A DNA stretch of 64,000 nucleotides from Gorsachius magnificus (taxonomy: Eukaryota > Chordata > Aves > Pelecaniformes > Ardeidae). Both the position numbers and the translations under genes were made by a program. The stretch lies in contig CM067084.1 of the NCBI GenBank assembly GCA_034008185.1, positions 8,265,385 to 8,329,384 on the forward strand, read 5' to 3'. Of this stretch, positions 21,661 through 35,200 are shown piece by piece (position 1 is the first letter of the stretch; each line of letters begins with the position of its first letter). The notes beneath the pieces were generated by a model. That model was not told the DNA's origin. It searched no databases and saw only the letters and a list, made by a program, of their open reading frames with translations.

Positions 21661-24600
21661 CACAGGGGTGCACCTGTGTATCCCATCACAGCTTTATGCT
21701 GCAGTGACAGCAGGTAAGGCACACTTCAGGATTGCTGCCATGCCATCTGCTCAGCTTTTGCTTGTTGTTTTGGGGAGAAGAATTAGGGCTGATCAGTCAG
21801 CAGAAGGATGTAATGTGCCAGTGTGCTTGTAATTTTTTATGCCCCAATAAGAGAAATCTGAGTTGCAAAACTGTAGGGTGAGAAGTCTTAAAGAAAAAAG
21901 TTTGGCAAAGCCTGGAAAAGACAGAGAGGCTGATACATGACTGCTAGGCTGTAGCCTTAAGTGGGTTTCAAGTATTGATGAAATTAAGGGGGGGAAATGT
22001 GCTTCCTGAACACAGGATAAGAATTCTGCTGCTTTCATCCCCAGTTTTGGTCTTTTCTCATGCTCAATGAAAGGCAACTTCTACCTAAAATTACTAGCTC
22101 TGCACATGGTCTTTTCCAGGCATGAACTCCTGTAGAGACTATAACATCATGCAGTTTATACATGCAAAAATAATTTCTAGAATGGATTTTCCAGGTGCAA
22201 ATTCACTCATCTGTTTAGGCAGGTGTGAGAATCTATCAGCTGCGCATACAGGTGTCAATGCCTGAAAAATGATCCAGTTTATTCCTCCATAAAGAGTTTG
22301 CACAGGGCCCTGTGTCACTTAAGTCTGTCTTAGGCTGCATTTTGAGGATTTAAGTGGAATTTGTGCTTTCGGTGCTGAAGGCCCTCTGCATAGGGCAAAT
22401 GCTTCACAAAGTGTATGCACAGATGGGCAAACTTGGCGGCCCATAAGTGAGGCTGGGCTGGAGGCCCAAATCGATAATCTTGCCCCAGATGTGTCTCCTC
22501 CTAAAATGTGTCTAGCTCTTCTCAGGCTCATTAGAGGGGGGTGGTTTTGTCTGGTTTGCCATTTTTTGAGTGAAAACATAGCAATTCTCAGTGTCTTATC
22601 AATGTTCCCAAACTCAAAATATTTAATAACCTCTGCTATCTAACACCTGACTTGGCTTTGCATTAGAAACAATTGCTTGCAAAGTGTTTATCTATTGAGT
22701 GAGAATGATTTTAAAAAAAAAGTTCTTCATATACTATTTTGGGACAACAAATGACCTTGCTGCTATTTTAAGTATTCCAGTATAATTTATATTAGCTATA
22801 ATACCATCAATAAGGCTGCTTGAAAATTAAGTGTCATTCTTGGCTTGAGACACTGGATGTGTTGTGGGACTGAATGCCATGAGCCAGAAAAAAATTAAAA
22901 CCAAAACCATGGTCAAGTAGCTGAATTTATGGAGAGAGCAAGCAACATGGGCCTGAACAACACACTCCTTTGGACAAACAGCAATGGCTCCACCTGGGGA
23001 AGCCTCGAAGTCCTCCTCGACCCTCCTAGTGGCTAAGCCATGGTGGGGAGAACAGCAGCAAGCTGACAAAGCTGTAGCCGGTGGCAATGCTGCCATCCTC
23101 CAGTAGCGCGGGGGGGGTGGGAAAGCTCTGGGGAGTGGATGGGAACTCGCTGGGGTTTGTGCCCCCAAGTGCTGAAATTCAGTGATCATCTCCCCTCCAA
23201 GGGGAGGCTAAAACTCCCAGCTCAGCCTTTTACTGATTTCTTCAGTGGAAGTCTCTCCTTTACCCAGGTAGTGCTTGCCTCTACCTCTTCCTGTGCAAGC
23301 CAATTTTTGTCCAATGTAGAGGACGTTAAGTACGCCGTGCCAGATGAGGCCCCTCTAAGGCATTAATGCTTCCTTATCTCTGCTGGAAATCCCTCCCTGT
23401 TACATCCCAGGAGAACATTTTGCCTTTTTCACAGCTGCATCACACTGATGGTTTCACGATCCTCCTGCGCCCCGCTAAGACGATGTGAATATTGTGGGAT
23501 TTGGCAGTGCTTCCCAGCTTCTGGGTCCAAGTGCAGGTCCTGGATGCATCCCAGCTCTGTGCTGGGATGGGATCTGGATGTGCACTTGAGGCCTTTTCCT
23601 CCTACCTGTCCATACCATAGTTTCCATGGAACTAAATGCAGAAATGCTGGCCAAAAGAGAGGCTCAGTACCGTACATTTTGGCCAGGTCTCCTGTATAGA
23701 TAATCAGTGAACAGGATCTTGGAAAACACTGCAGCTTATATCAGTTGTTTAGACACAGCCATATAGGCACCATACTTTTTTTTTCCCCTCAGGTGTTGAG
23801 GACAGACTCCATTCTTCTCAGCTGATCCTATTTGACATCTCCTTTTCTGTCTCCCTACACCTGCATGACATAAGAATATTTTTGCCATTGCTTTTTCTAC
23901 AGAGCAGCAAAATCCTGTCTTTTCCCTCCATTGAAACTATTTATCTCCTGGGCATCTCCTACTCTGATGATTGTGACCTTCTCTTCCCTAAGACTTCCTG
24001 AAGAACCATCTGCTAAAATTATTCCTCGTACTTTCATGTAACCAGGTTGCTCCACATTTTGAATAAATCTACCAGCTCTTTCTTCACACGTTATCCAATT
24101 TCAGCTACTTCTGTTGCTTAGTATGCAATCTCGCCTGACATTGTATAACCGACTGCCTTCCCTGTACAGTACAATAACCTCTGCATAATGCTCTGCAGGT
24201 GACTGCTTGAAATAACTTCTAAATCTGGTCCATTCACTGATTCTCCTCTCTAAGAGCATTGACAGAAAATCTCATTTCTTTTGTAGTATCTTCAAAAAAG
24301 AGGCGATGGGGATGCTAGGAAGTGCAGTGGTGCTGCTAAAATGTTCGTGTTCTTGGTGAGCAAATGATCTGCTTTGAGCTGATCCATTTCCACACTTAAA
24401 GTGTCAATTCTAAAACTAAGATATAAATCCTTTGAGAGAGATGGATTGCATCATATTTGGGAGTGAGATATGTTTGGTTTCCAAAGGATCATTCTAATAA
24501 GCATACCTAATCACTTATAAATGTCTACTGCTAGTGACAGTTGTTTTCTTGCAGACTTAGCCCATCGAGCCTGTTCTTCTCAGGCAGTTGTCTGTTTTTT

Positions 24601-25205
24601 TCAAACAATCTCAGAAGCAATCTGGTTTTGTAGCTCTGCAGTTGTGTGTATTTTTTTGCTGAGTTGGTGAAGCTCTCTAACTTTTTAGTATGCACAGAAG
24701 ACAGATGACACTGAGATCTATGGCACAAGCCAATAAAAAAATACCTCTGGTGGTATGCAAAATATTCAGAGAGGTTAAGAAAATAGTAACCTCTATCTAT
24801 ATGCGGCAAACTGGTATTAATAAGTTAAAATTCCCTCAAAGAAAGCTTTAATTTAAAAAGTAGTATTACATTTTACCCTCAGAAACAGTCTGAGAAATCT
24901 TTTTCTCCTGTGTTCACATATTTGCTATCATAAAGACTTGTGAAATACTGCAGGAGCATTTTCAGGACTCTTCAGACATGTGGAAATAAGACAGCATGTA
25001 AAATCTCATACAAAAGCTCTGGATTCACGGCATCACTGATCCACTCAGACACTCGAGAGGAACGTAAGATCTGAGCTGTGCTGTCATGACATCACACTTT
25101 TTCCATTAACTTGAACCCCTCAAGGCATTTTACTTCTCTAAAACTTTCTCTGGCGTGAGTGAAGGCACAGATTACCAATACCCTGCAAAAAGGTCTTGCA
25201 TCAAA
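21661..25205. other. Non-genic DNA, no gene seen
   Basis: Unique sequence. A GC-rich patch lies around 22970-23170 and carries a G8 run (CGCGG then Gs) near 23106. Frames of 83-120 codons occur there on both strands without motifs. The stretch 23790-24230 is pyrimidine-rich and may be an old repeat that I cannot name. Confidence 0.55.
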
Positions 25206-25229
25206 CCTCCCATTAAAGTCAATGGGAGG
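25206..25229. repeat. Perfect 9-bp stem, core of old palindromic repeat
   Basis: CCTCCCATT (25206-25214) pairs exactly with AATGGGAGG (25221-25229) around the loop AAAGTC. The core 'cccattaaagtcaatggga' closely resembles the 'cccattgaagtcaatggga' centre of a dispersed repeat that I associate with sauropsid genomes. A fuller relic of the same type lies at 57173-57243. Confidence 0.6.
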
Positions 25230-25894
25230 CCTGCGGCTAACCTGTCCATATAACACACTTAAAGTCTGCAGCTGAGTGGCTAACTGCTTAATATTGTATG
25301 TGTAGGTCTTTTAGGAGCATTTCTTTAAAACAAAGCAAAAATATTTTGCCAGGAACATAAGAACTTCAACACACTAGGCTTTTTCTTTCAGTGATCCCAC
25401 TTGGATCAAGCAGGCAACGCTAGAGGGGTCTCAAGCTCACACTGCTGGAAGGACTTAATTGCCCTAGGGGACAGAAAACAGAATCCAGCTACAAAGTTTT
25501 GGTCTCCATCCCAGATACTTAGTCTATTAAATGAGTCAGGAGGTTATGACTGAAAAGAAATAAGCCCCACAGCAGAAGTGTATTTTGCAATCTGCTCGCT
25601 TTGGAAAGGTGCTGATGCGGAGTTGGGCTGCCAGCGTCGGGAGATGTTCTGATTGCTATTGAACCAGAGGGGCAGGGGGGGAAGGAGGGGGAAAACCAGC
25701 ATTTGCCGGCTTGTTGAAGAGGGCAAAAGTCATGCTTTTCTGCACCTTTAGATACTTACTTTCCCCCAAAAGGTTAGCGTGCAGTTTCAGCAAGACGTGA
25801 CTGGAGGCAATAGCGCTTTCCCAATGACACAGGCTATTGAGTTTCTGTGTGACATGGCAGAGGAGCGCGGGAGGTCTGGGAGCAGAGGTCTAGG

Positions 25895-25980
25895 AGCCAC
25901 TCAGTCACTTTGTCACTCAGGGCAAGTTACTTGACCTTTCTGTATGGGCTTGAGCCGTGTCAGATAAAGAAAAGTGGCTT
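25895..25980 (+). repeat. MIR / CORE-SINE relic
   Basis: The sense strand shows the most conserved MIR block: 'tttgtcactcagggcaagtt' followed by 'acttgacctttctgtatggg' and, a little later, 'cagataaagaaaag'. This matches in order the 'gtgaccttgggcaagtcact', 'taacctctctgtgcctcag' and 'catctgtaaaatgg' CORE order of amniote MIRs. The upstream 'ggtctaggagcc' may belong to the tRNA-related half. It is strongly diverged; the edges are uncertain. Confidence 0.7.
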
Positions 25981-25984
25981 GACA

Positions 25985-28559
25985 CCAGAATTTCATGCCA
26001 CACCAGAAACCTAACCTGAAATAAACTTCCTTCAGCTCACAGAAGAGGTCATCCATATAATCTTGAAATGTCACCCATATCAGCTAGGTGGAAAGCTGAG
26101 GAAATCATCAGTCCACCTTCCAAAGTCTGGCCTATCTTTACATTAATTAAATGTTTATAAGACCCAAGCAGTGTTTGTGGGCATAGAGTAGGTAACTGAA
26201 TTGTGACTCAGCATTTGTTACTGCTGTAATTCTCAGTAATTAAAATCTGGTGATCTATAACCATCTAGATCTAATATCAGAAGCTGTTTCTGAAAGCACA
26301 GGCCTGCATAGGTTTTTTCAGATTAAATCGAATAGTTTGTGAAGTTGGAAAAAGGACATAATTAAGAAGTGTTCTCCTTCGAGTTTGCTCCATCGTTATT
26401 AGACCGCATCAACAGGTAGTAAAACTACTCTGAAACAAAGTATTGGAGCATCTGAATAACTCATAGGCATAAAAATATTGCAGTTTGTGTTTTTCTTTGC
26501 TTGCTTAGGTAGTAGAGAAAATGTTACTGTTCTCAAATATCATTTTGCTTGCCATGCTCCCCTTCTGGTCTGACTGAAAGGGTGGCTATTTACACACCGG
26601 AGCTTGTTGCTGAAGCTGCTCACAAGAATTGCACAGAAATTGTTTGAGGCCACTGAGTAGGTAGAAATAACTCCTGTAATTTCATGGACATCTTTGTGCA
26701 AAAGGAAAGGATATTGGGGTTTTTCACCTTGAATTACCAGGTGCTAATTTGGGACAAAAAAAAAGACAGACAAAAAGGATGAAAAATTTCTAAAGCAAAA
26801 AGGGAAATTGATTAAATCTTTGGATTGGGGAAATGAAGTCTATTTCCTGAGGTCTATACTAGATACCCTGCCCAATTTAAAAGTAATTTTCTCTTATTAT
26901 TCACACAGAATGTATGCTTGGTGCTCACTGTGAGGAGCGCAATCAAATGGCTGTGGTGATTAATGTACTTGCTGCATCCAATTCCCTTAAAATCACCCCC
27001 CCTTATACTCAAGTATAAAGAGCAGACTATTTCAGTGTTTGAAACTGGCACCATATGAATAGGCTCATGTGCCAGCCTTACACAGTTAAGACTGATTTTA
27101 AATCTGCAGTGCTTCTCCGTTGGGGTTGCAACTGGAACAGAGATGGTGCAGAAATACCTGTGTTGCTATAGTGCAAATTAAGCCCTGCAGGTGTGCTTTT
27201 TAAAAAAACACATGAAAAGGGGAAGGCACAAGTTTTTTCTTAATTTTCAATTAATGGAAATTTAAAAAAAAGTAAGATTTTTGCCAGGTATTTACTTTAG
27301 TTATTTGCTTGTGTCAGTATAGGATCCTCTTTGTATTTCATTCTAGTAAATGCACTGTAGTCATCCCCTGCACTTGTAAGATGTAGGGCTGGCTTGACCT
27401 CTTTGATCAGACTCTGTTCTGATTCCTGTAAAAGCTTTTGCAGCTCTGCTCCTCCTGTCGTATGCTGCCCCTAGTTTGGTGACTGCACTTAGTAAAACCT
27501 AAAGTTTAATAACGGGGCCATCTAACCGGCACTGTGAGTTAAAGAACATGAGATGGTCATGCAACTTTGCTTTAACCATATGGCATTTTCCATGAGCTTG
27601 AATATAGCCAGCAATTACTCTGCAACTGAAGAACAGAGGTACTGTATACCTTGCAGTTACATAAAGCACTGCCTTTTATATTTTTCAGTAACGATCCCCA
27701 TGCTTCTTTGTTGGGTTCAAACTCTTTGTAAAGATTGGAAAATTGTGTAGGTGATGTTTTCAGGTTGCCTGAAGGCTCATAAAGAATAAGTGCCTGGGGT
27801 ATTTCTGCTCACAGCACATAGGTCACTAGAGGAGGTGTGTGTTGGGGAGTCAATGGTTTTCATACCTAAATATTTGTTCCTTAGGCCAAGACGAGATCAC
27901 AAGATCAGCTAGTACAGACTTGTAAAACACACCATTATACCTCTGTCAAGTATTCTGTGTCAAGACCAAAGACTTCAGTTAGTCTGTATACCAGTGCTCA
28001 AAAAGCATAAAGCAGGACTCTGCAGGCAAAGACCCCTCTGGGAGGGTGACTGGATGGCTAGATGGGTCCCCTGGAGGGTTTTCTCCCACCCTCGTGCTGC
28101 AGGGAAAGCTGAAAGCCAGAAATGTGTCCCCACCTCTGGCTGGTGGGACAATTTCTTCTGTCCCCAAATAGGTAGAGCCCTGAGAATGATGTACTAAATG
28201 TTCATCAAATGGAGGAGATTTCTCTGTGGTGTCGGAGCCCTGTCCCCTGGGCTCAGCACCTTCCCTCCTGCTGCAGCCGGTCTCTGATGCTGGGGAAGGA
28301 AGAACGAAGCAGACTACTTCCTCAAGCAAAGATGATTGTGCTTGACCTCACTACAGAGCCTTCATGAACAGGATTCAGTGGCAGTTGTTGCACAAATGTG
28401 AAGTTGTTATATGTGATAGTGCATTGCAAGCAAAGATTATTTTCAGAGGGAAAGTGAACCAAGGTGATAAATGGAAGGTTCTTGTCCCAGTCTTAACACA
28501 TACGTAGGCTGAAGAAATTTTTCTGAAAACTGATCAAAGCATACTTTAGCAAGTTATCT
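25985..28559. other. Non-genic DNA, no gene seen
   Basis: Unique AT-rich sequence. The 116-codon minus frame at 27979-28329 is in a locally GC-richer patch and shows no family motif. No RNA gene is seen. Confidence 0.6.
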
Positions 28560-29225
28560 GATCTTATGTCAGAGCTCACCCATCTCCTCAGTAAGCGATT
28601 CTAATGTTTAACCTTCACAGCTTTGAAGGTGTCTATTTGAAGCTTGCACCAGTCTAACTTTAGCTCCTAGCCACTGTAGGGCTTTAATGGAGAAGTCCCA
28701 ACAACCTTCACCACCAAGCCTCTTGTCAAGGCATTTATTGCACTCCTTTCATTGCTTGGAGTAGTAAGCTGGGCTCCTTTGGCCTCATCTCAAGAAAATT
28801 CTGTTCCAGTTCTGAAATCTCTCATTTCTCACTGGTCCTGGCTATATCTTCCTGATGTGCAACACCAATCCTGAACATGAGGCTTTGCAAGATGCTCTAT
28901 CACTGACATTCTCATTAATATTCCTTTTAAAAAATATTTTTAAGGAAAAGAAGCCACATTTGCTGCAGCTTTGCACCAGGAGCTCATGTGGAGGTAATTA
29001 TCCACAATGACCTGTAAATCTTCTGAGTCATAGCTTCCCAAGGCAGTCCACCATTCCATAAGTACAGCCTGTCTCCTCATTTCCCAAGTGTATTACATTG
29101 CATTCAGTTGATTGAATAGGTTGGTTTTAAATATGTGATCATATAATCCAGTGAGATAAACTGTTCTGAGTGGTAATCTGTACTCTTTTGCTACCCTGCT
29201 AATCTCTTTATCAGTTGCAAGTTGT
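28560..29225 (-). mobile_element. Ancient CR1 ORF2 fossil
   Basis: Read on the minus strand, this stretch carries broken pieces of the C-terminal third of a CR1 ORF2. One frame gives ECNVIHLGNEE around 29070-29110, the usual 'KCxVxHLG' block. A shifted frame at about 28965-29030 gives IVDNYLHMSSWCKAAA, matching the CR1 'VxVDNxLNMSSQC' block. Nearer the left edge 'ctaatgtttaacc' and 'tcacagctttgaagg' match the antisense of the 'LTVRxxNxW' end. There are numerous stops and frameshifts and an A/T-rich insertion near 28925. This is a much older CR1 lineage, like those in turtles and crocodilians, than the short copies elsewhere in the window. It cannot encode anything now. Confidence 0.72.
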
Positions 29226-32200
29226 ACGAGCAATTGCTTTAGAACGTTGTTCATCTCCTCGCATAAAACTTCTGAATAACAGACATCAATAATTAGGTTC
29301 TGACGAGCCTCTAAAAGAAATTGGTATCTTCATTCAATCTGTTATGGTATCTTCTGACAGGTACATATCCCTGCCAGTGACAGTCAAGGTACATTAAGGA
29401 CCCAGGTTTCCACAGAAAGACTATGGGTGAAACAGGGGTGAGTCTTCCAGCTAGGAGCCCATAATTAACAGGAGGGAGGGGAAGATGACTATATTTCCAC
29501 ATATTCATGCGCCGCCTTTGGGTGAAGTTCCTTTTGCCTATCAATGACTCAAAACTCAACCAAAGGCAGGAAAAGTGGATGTGCTCAGAGCGTTGACCAT
29601 TCTGTCTCTTCTATGTGTGTGGAGAGGAATCCTTCTTTAGACTTCCAGCTTACCACCACCTTCAGCAGCCCTCTCCACATGCCGAGTAGTGGTGCAGCTG
29701 GCTGGGTAGGTATGCTTCCCCGCCTCTTCAAGTGGATGACTATCAGGATAAGTTAATTTTTGCCTTGCATACTCAGTCAGGGGCTTTCAAGTGTACAAAA
29801 CAGTTTCAAACATAGCAAAACAAATTTATTGGCTCCCATGGTCGAAGTCTGAAGTTCTGCTGTACAGGTATTTTTCAGTTTTCCTTTTTAAAAAAAAAAA
29901 CAACAAACCTGTGATGAGTGTACTTTCTGTAGACTTCTGCAATACAAAAAATGAGAGGAACTTGATGTTATTTTAATCATTTCCTTACTCAGGTAATGGA
30001 ATGTAAAGTATGGAGAAAAAAAAAATCTGCTTCCCAGAATACTGAATAAGATTTCTAGGAATGGATTAAACAGAAGAGTTAAATACTTTGTTGCCTTTAA
30101 CTTAGTCCATTGCAACTGGGTCACTGTGATAATGTGCACCAAGATCTGAGTATCTGTAGAGTGTGGGGCCAAAACATTGCAGATCACATCACTGCTTGCT
30201 TCCTTTCCTTGCTGTGGCCCAGTGGAAATCAAAATGACTTCTATACCAATTGTTTCGCCCTTCATTGCTGTGATTTTGCCTAGGGGTGCTTGCCTGCCTT
30301 TTGCTGGGTGCTGTGAGTGGCAGGAGGCCATCTCAGCAGTGCCGCTGCTGGGCGCCTGGGTGGTGTCGTGATGGATGGAGCAGTATGCGCAATACGGCCT
30401 GCGGGGTCAGAAAAGCAACAGAGGGGGCTCAGGAGGTTCCATGGGCAGGTGAGGAACCAGCTGGGGCAGGAGCCCCTGGCCATCTGGAAGGGGAAGGGTG
30501 CAGGGCATCACCTGGGGTGGCCACCTTCCCATCGGCTCCAACCCCAGGGCCTTGGTGCTGCCCTGGTACGGATGAGAATCCCAGCCCAGGGTTAACAGCA
30601 CGGCTGGAGCCCGGCGGGTGCATCGGGGCAGCAAGGGAAAGCAGGAATGCTGTTTGCACTTGCAAGCATTAAATTTAACACTTGGAAGATTTGGTGCTGT
30701 TAGCTGACAGAAAATAGCAGTTGCTGGAAAATACTTCTGCAGCCAGACGAAGTGTCTAAATGCATGTTTGTCTCCAAACTGGTGATGAATGTAGTTTAAA
30801 TGAGGGAAACTTTTGGGACTGTAACCTTTTTGAGCTTACTGTAAAAACGTCCAATTTACTGGGCTTTCTAATGACTTTAATACATTTTGACTATTAAAAC
30901 TGTAACTTACATGAAGAGTATAAGGTTGTTTCTGGTCTAGTGGGCTTACTTTCTGTTCCACGGACATTATAAATAACATTCAAAAAAGGTGGTTTTTTTC
31001 TTCAGCTCCCATTAGAAATGGAAGCAGAACTTATCAACAACTCTGAATCACCAAGGAAAGTATGGCTACTTGTCTGTTTTGTGTGTTTTCTGGAAATGGT
31101 GCAAATATCACACATCAGTTGAAAATAGCTCCTTAAAAACACAACATAGGCAGTGAAATTTGTTGGACGCAATAACTTACGAGTGGAGAGATGTGCAGGA
31201 GAAGCCCCCTGAAAGTAGTTTGGTATCCAAGCAGAACTGATGACTAACAGCTGTCGGGCGACCATTTGGCAAAGGATTAATTTTCTGCCATAGTTATCTT
31301 GCTCCAAAAGCTCCTTTCCAGGTTCAAGCGGAGTCATGAGACTCCGGGAAGGAGGCACAGAAGGGCACATGATGAGGGGAAAAAAACAAACAGGAAAAGG
31401 GGCAAAACCAGAGCAGCCAACTATTGTATCTGTGGCCCTAAGTGAGTCATATGTCAAACCAGAGATCATAGAAATGTTTTCTGCCCCAGCCCAGCACCTT
31501 GGCCAGCCAGGCAAAGCTGCCCGCCCACCGCTTCGAAGAGGTTTGCTTTCACTTCTCTCGGGGCAGTAGTTGCTGAGGCTGCAATAACAAAATGATTACA
31601 TGGGGATGTGATTGGATATTGGAAAAGGGTCTTTGCAGCCAAGCAGAGGAGGAGGTACTTGATTTGTTTAGAAACAAAAGCTTGTGTTCTGAGGGAATCC
31701 ACAGCACAATCTCTGTGAAGCCCTAATTCCCCAAATCCATCTGTGCTTCCACCAGTATAGGGAATTACTGGCCCTAGCGATGCCCCAGATGGCAGATAAG
31801 GATGCAGAAAAGAGTTTATTGTTATTTTATTAATTCTAGCTACCTGGGGGGAGGGCCTAAGGCCACCATCTCAGATTGAGGACACAGAGAATAAACTATG
31901 ATGATTAAATCCAATTAAAATATTTTCCATGAGAAATCATGCCGGAGTGATGCTTTCTAATATCTTCTTGTCTTGACGTGGCTGGCGTGGATGAAGCATG
32001 TGTGTGAAGCTGAAGGAATGGGTCCTGCCTCACAAATGGAAGAAGATGAATTAACAAACTTTGCAACTAGGAGCAGGGGGGGAAAGGGTGTTTCTTTTGT
32101 GGTACTGATCTGGGAGCTAAGGGTTTCCATGATGTCTAATTCTCAGGATCTGATTTAAATGCCTAGTTTTTCTGTACAGTTATTGGAGAGACAAAGGCTT

Positions 32201-35200
32201 CTGCATATGGACTTGGAGCCCTCTGAGGAGGACTTTCTGATTGAGTAGGGAACATCAGTTCCCAGTAAGGGTCCACACGAGATAAAAGCTTGAGAATGTG
32301 AATAGCCCGCAAGGTCTTTCAAGGTCTTCCATTCCATTTTTAGAAAAAAGATCTAGAAGTTATGTACACCTGAGATTAAGGGTCTCATTGATTACAGCAA
32401 ACACAAAGCTTATTTCATCTGCAAGTGTTATATGGGATATCATCTCTGCAGCTGCATGTGATGAGACTGTGGTACTGCTAGAAAGTAATCTTTCCACATA
32501 TGAACCTGCTTTCCTATGCTTTTAGCTATTTTATTTTCCAGTAATCAGAAAACTGTATGAATCACTGATATGAATTTCACAGTTTTGCCATTGACAAGAC
32601 AGGTATAAAGCTGTTTCATCAGCCTAAAACTGATCTGCTGCTCACCCACATTGCATTTGGACAATAATGTAAAGCAAATGCTTGCTTCTATTTTTTTTAA
32701 ATTTTTTTGGTGGTAGAAGGGAAAACGATTTGTATGCTGCAGCTCACAACTTGTGATCTTCATGGAGGGGAATTTAGAGTAAGAAGATGCAGACACACCA
32801 TGCCTCCTAAAGTCAATAAAGGGACACAAAGGCTAGAAATTAAAAAAAAAAAAATTAGAAAGGGGGGGGAAGTGTAAGATAAAAATCTGTTGTAAAACTG
32901 TACTTCCCATCTGATAGCCTCTGAAATGCACCCATGGTATTTTCACAATATAGTTTAAAAAGAGCCAGACTGTGTTCAGTTTACAACATACATCAACACA
33001 CAAAAAGGCACTTGCAGAAACTGCTGGGAGTGAATAGGGGAGTATTTGTTTACCCATCAGACAAAACCAAAGCATGATAGAAATGTTAGCAATAAAGTCA
33101 TTAAAATATCTGTCATTTTATGTGGGGGGATATCAGTGATGGGATAAAGAATTGCAATGAGACTGAATCTCATTGCTGTGGGTTTGATGCTGGTTTGTTT
33201 GGGTTTTTTTAAATAGCATGTGTAATCTTCATCTTACTGTGATTCTGCCTAATACTTGCTCTAGAACCACGTACTTTAGGGATGAGTGACATCTGGTAGA
33301 AAGCAGCACCCTGTCTTAAGATTGATTTTGAGCAGTCCAAACAAGGCAGATTGGACAATGTAAATCTCTTTAATGATTACAAGTTCAGCTGATGCAGGAT
33401 GGATGCCAAATGTTAGTGTCGTGCTCAGTGAATGCTTCAGTGTCGTATTTGCCTGATGGATCCCACAAAAAAGACACACGAAGCAAACAACTGATGCACT
33501 TTGGCCTCCCTTTACTTTTACAGAACGTGGTTACTTTTGCGGGAAAGGTTTTATCTTCGTTTACTCTCTTAGCAGAAAACAGACTTTTTTCTCTGAAGCT
33601 TTCCTTGCTTATTGAAAACAACTGTGCCGAATTTAAGCAGAAATTCAGTTTAACTCCCTCACGCTGTTTCATACCTCTCCGCCTGCAGTCATAGCTCTAT
33701 GATCAACAGTGCTTTAGTTGGGCTTGACAGGCCCCCGAAAAGCAGATACGGTGGAAATCATAGACCTTTTGAGACTGCTGTTGAGAGGGACCTGCTTGGG
33801 AAGTGAGAGGCTTGCGCACGGTTTGCGTGCGCGTGTTGTTTTCCTATACGGAGTGTGGAAGAGAAGAAGCTGTAAGGCTTCTGCAAGGGAGGGGATAACT
33901 TAGGCGCCAGTGTCGCAGCAGAACTTTTGGTAGGACTCCAAGAGAGAGACTTTGGAAACGCATTCAGAGCACTGTGCATGCAGAAAGGCCCCTAGGCTGG
34001 GAGGGATTCAGTGGTTCAAGAAAAAAATACTTCAAATGAAACAATGAGTACGTTTTAGGCAGCTAAAAGGTGTTTAAACCTTGCTTGCATAATGTAGCAT
34101 GCTCTCTTTCATCGATGGTAACAGGACATCTTTTAAGTCTGATGCCATAAATGCCGTATACCAGGAGAATGTGGCATACAGTCATTCGAAGGAAGTTTTG
34201 CTGGGAATAGTAGGATGAAACTGAGCAACAGGATATGTAGGCTAACAGAAGGAAAAAATGATAAATCTGTTTTGTTAAGTGAACTGGGAATAATCTGCTG
34301 AGGAATATATTGGAAATCTTATCCCTTGAGTCACTAGAGCTATATAAAGCTCTTGAATATGTTTATGGGGAACCATCGTCATGCCGGCACGTAAGTGACT
34401 TGCCAGTGATTTTCTGGTTTTAGTCTTCAGGTCAGAAAGACTGGATGAGCTCTAAAATTGGAAACATTGGGTTGGTTTTTTTCTTTTTACTTGTATATTT
34501 AACTTAGCTTCGATACTAGGCTCCACAATAGCTGCTGATATGAAGTAGGCTGGTTTGGGGTGTGCTTGCACCCCGGACACCGTGCAGAGCCCTGTGGAGG
34601 TTGTGGCTGCTGGGAGATGGTACGCAGGTTTGGCTGCTTGCGTGAGTTCTGCCCCCGCGCTTAGCGAAATGATGGGACTTCAGTTCTCCAACAGGTAAAC
34701 CACACCACGAGCTGGTCTAGAGAATGTATTTTGTACTGTCTCTGGGGTTAACAGGAAACATGTTTAAAAAGCGATTTCCTTTTGCTGAGCAATGTGGGGA
34801 GAGGGGCCAGATCCTTCGGGAGAGAGGAAGGGAGGGAGGGCTCTCCTTGCGCAGACGACCAGTAGATGCCGGGGCAGGTCAGCAGCTGCTCTTGTGCCAT
34901 GGTAGTGCTTCCAGCCCTGTCCCTGGACTGCTGTGCTTTTGACCCAAATCACCCTTAAACCCAACTCAGCAATGACAGAGTTGAATGACAAGCGGTGCGA
35001 TAGTATACTGGCTGGTCCAAAGCAACATCAGTTTTGATCCTGAACTACTCATTAAGGAGACTTTGGGATTGCATTCAAAAGCTTTGTAAGAAAACACTAA
35101 GTGTTAGGATGTAAAGGTGCTGGGCGTGTGTCTTCCTGGGCAAAGAAATTGGGGGGAAAAAAACCCAAGCAGTGGTGGGTCCCGGGGATCAGTGTTTAAA

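Noticed and set aside
31002..31514. 170-codon minus-strand open frame
   Set aside because: No domain or motif, no splice context, and one or two frames of this length are expected by chance in 64 kb over six frames.
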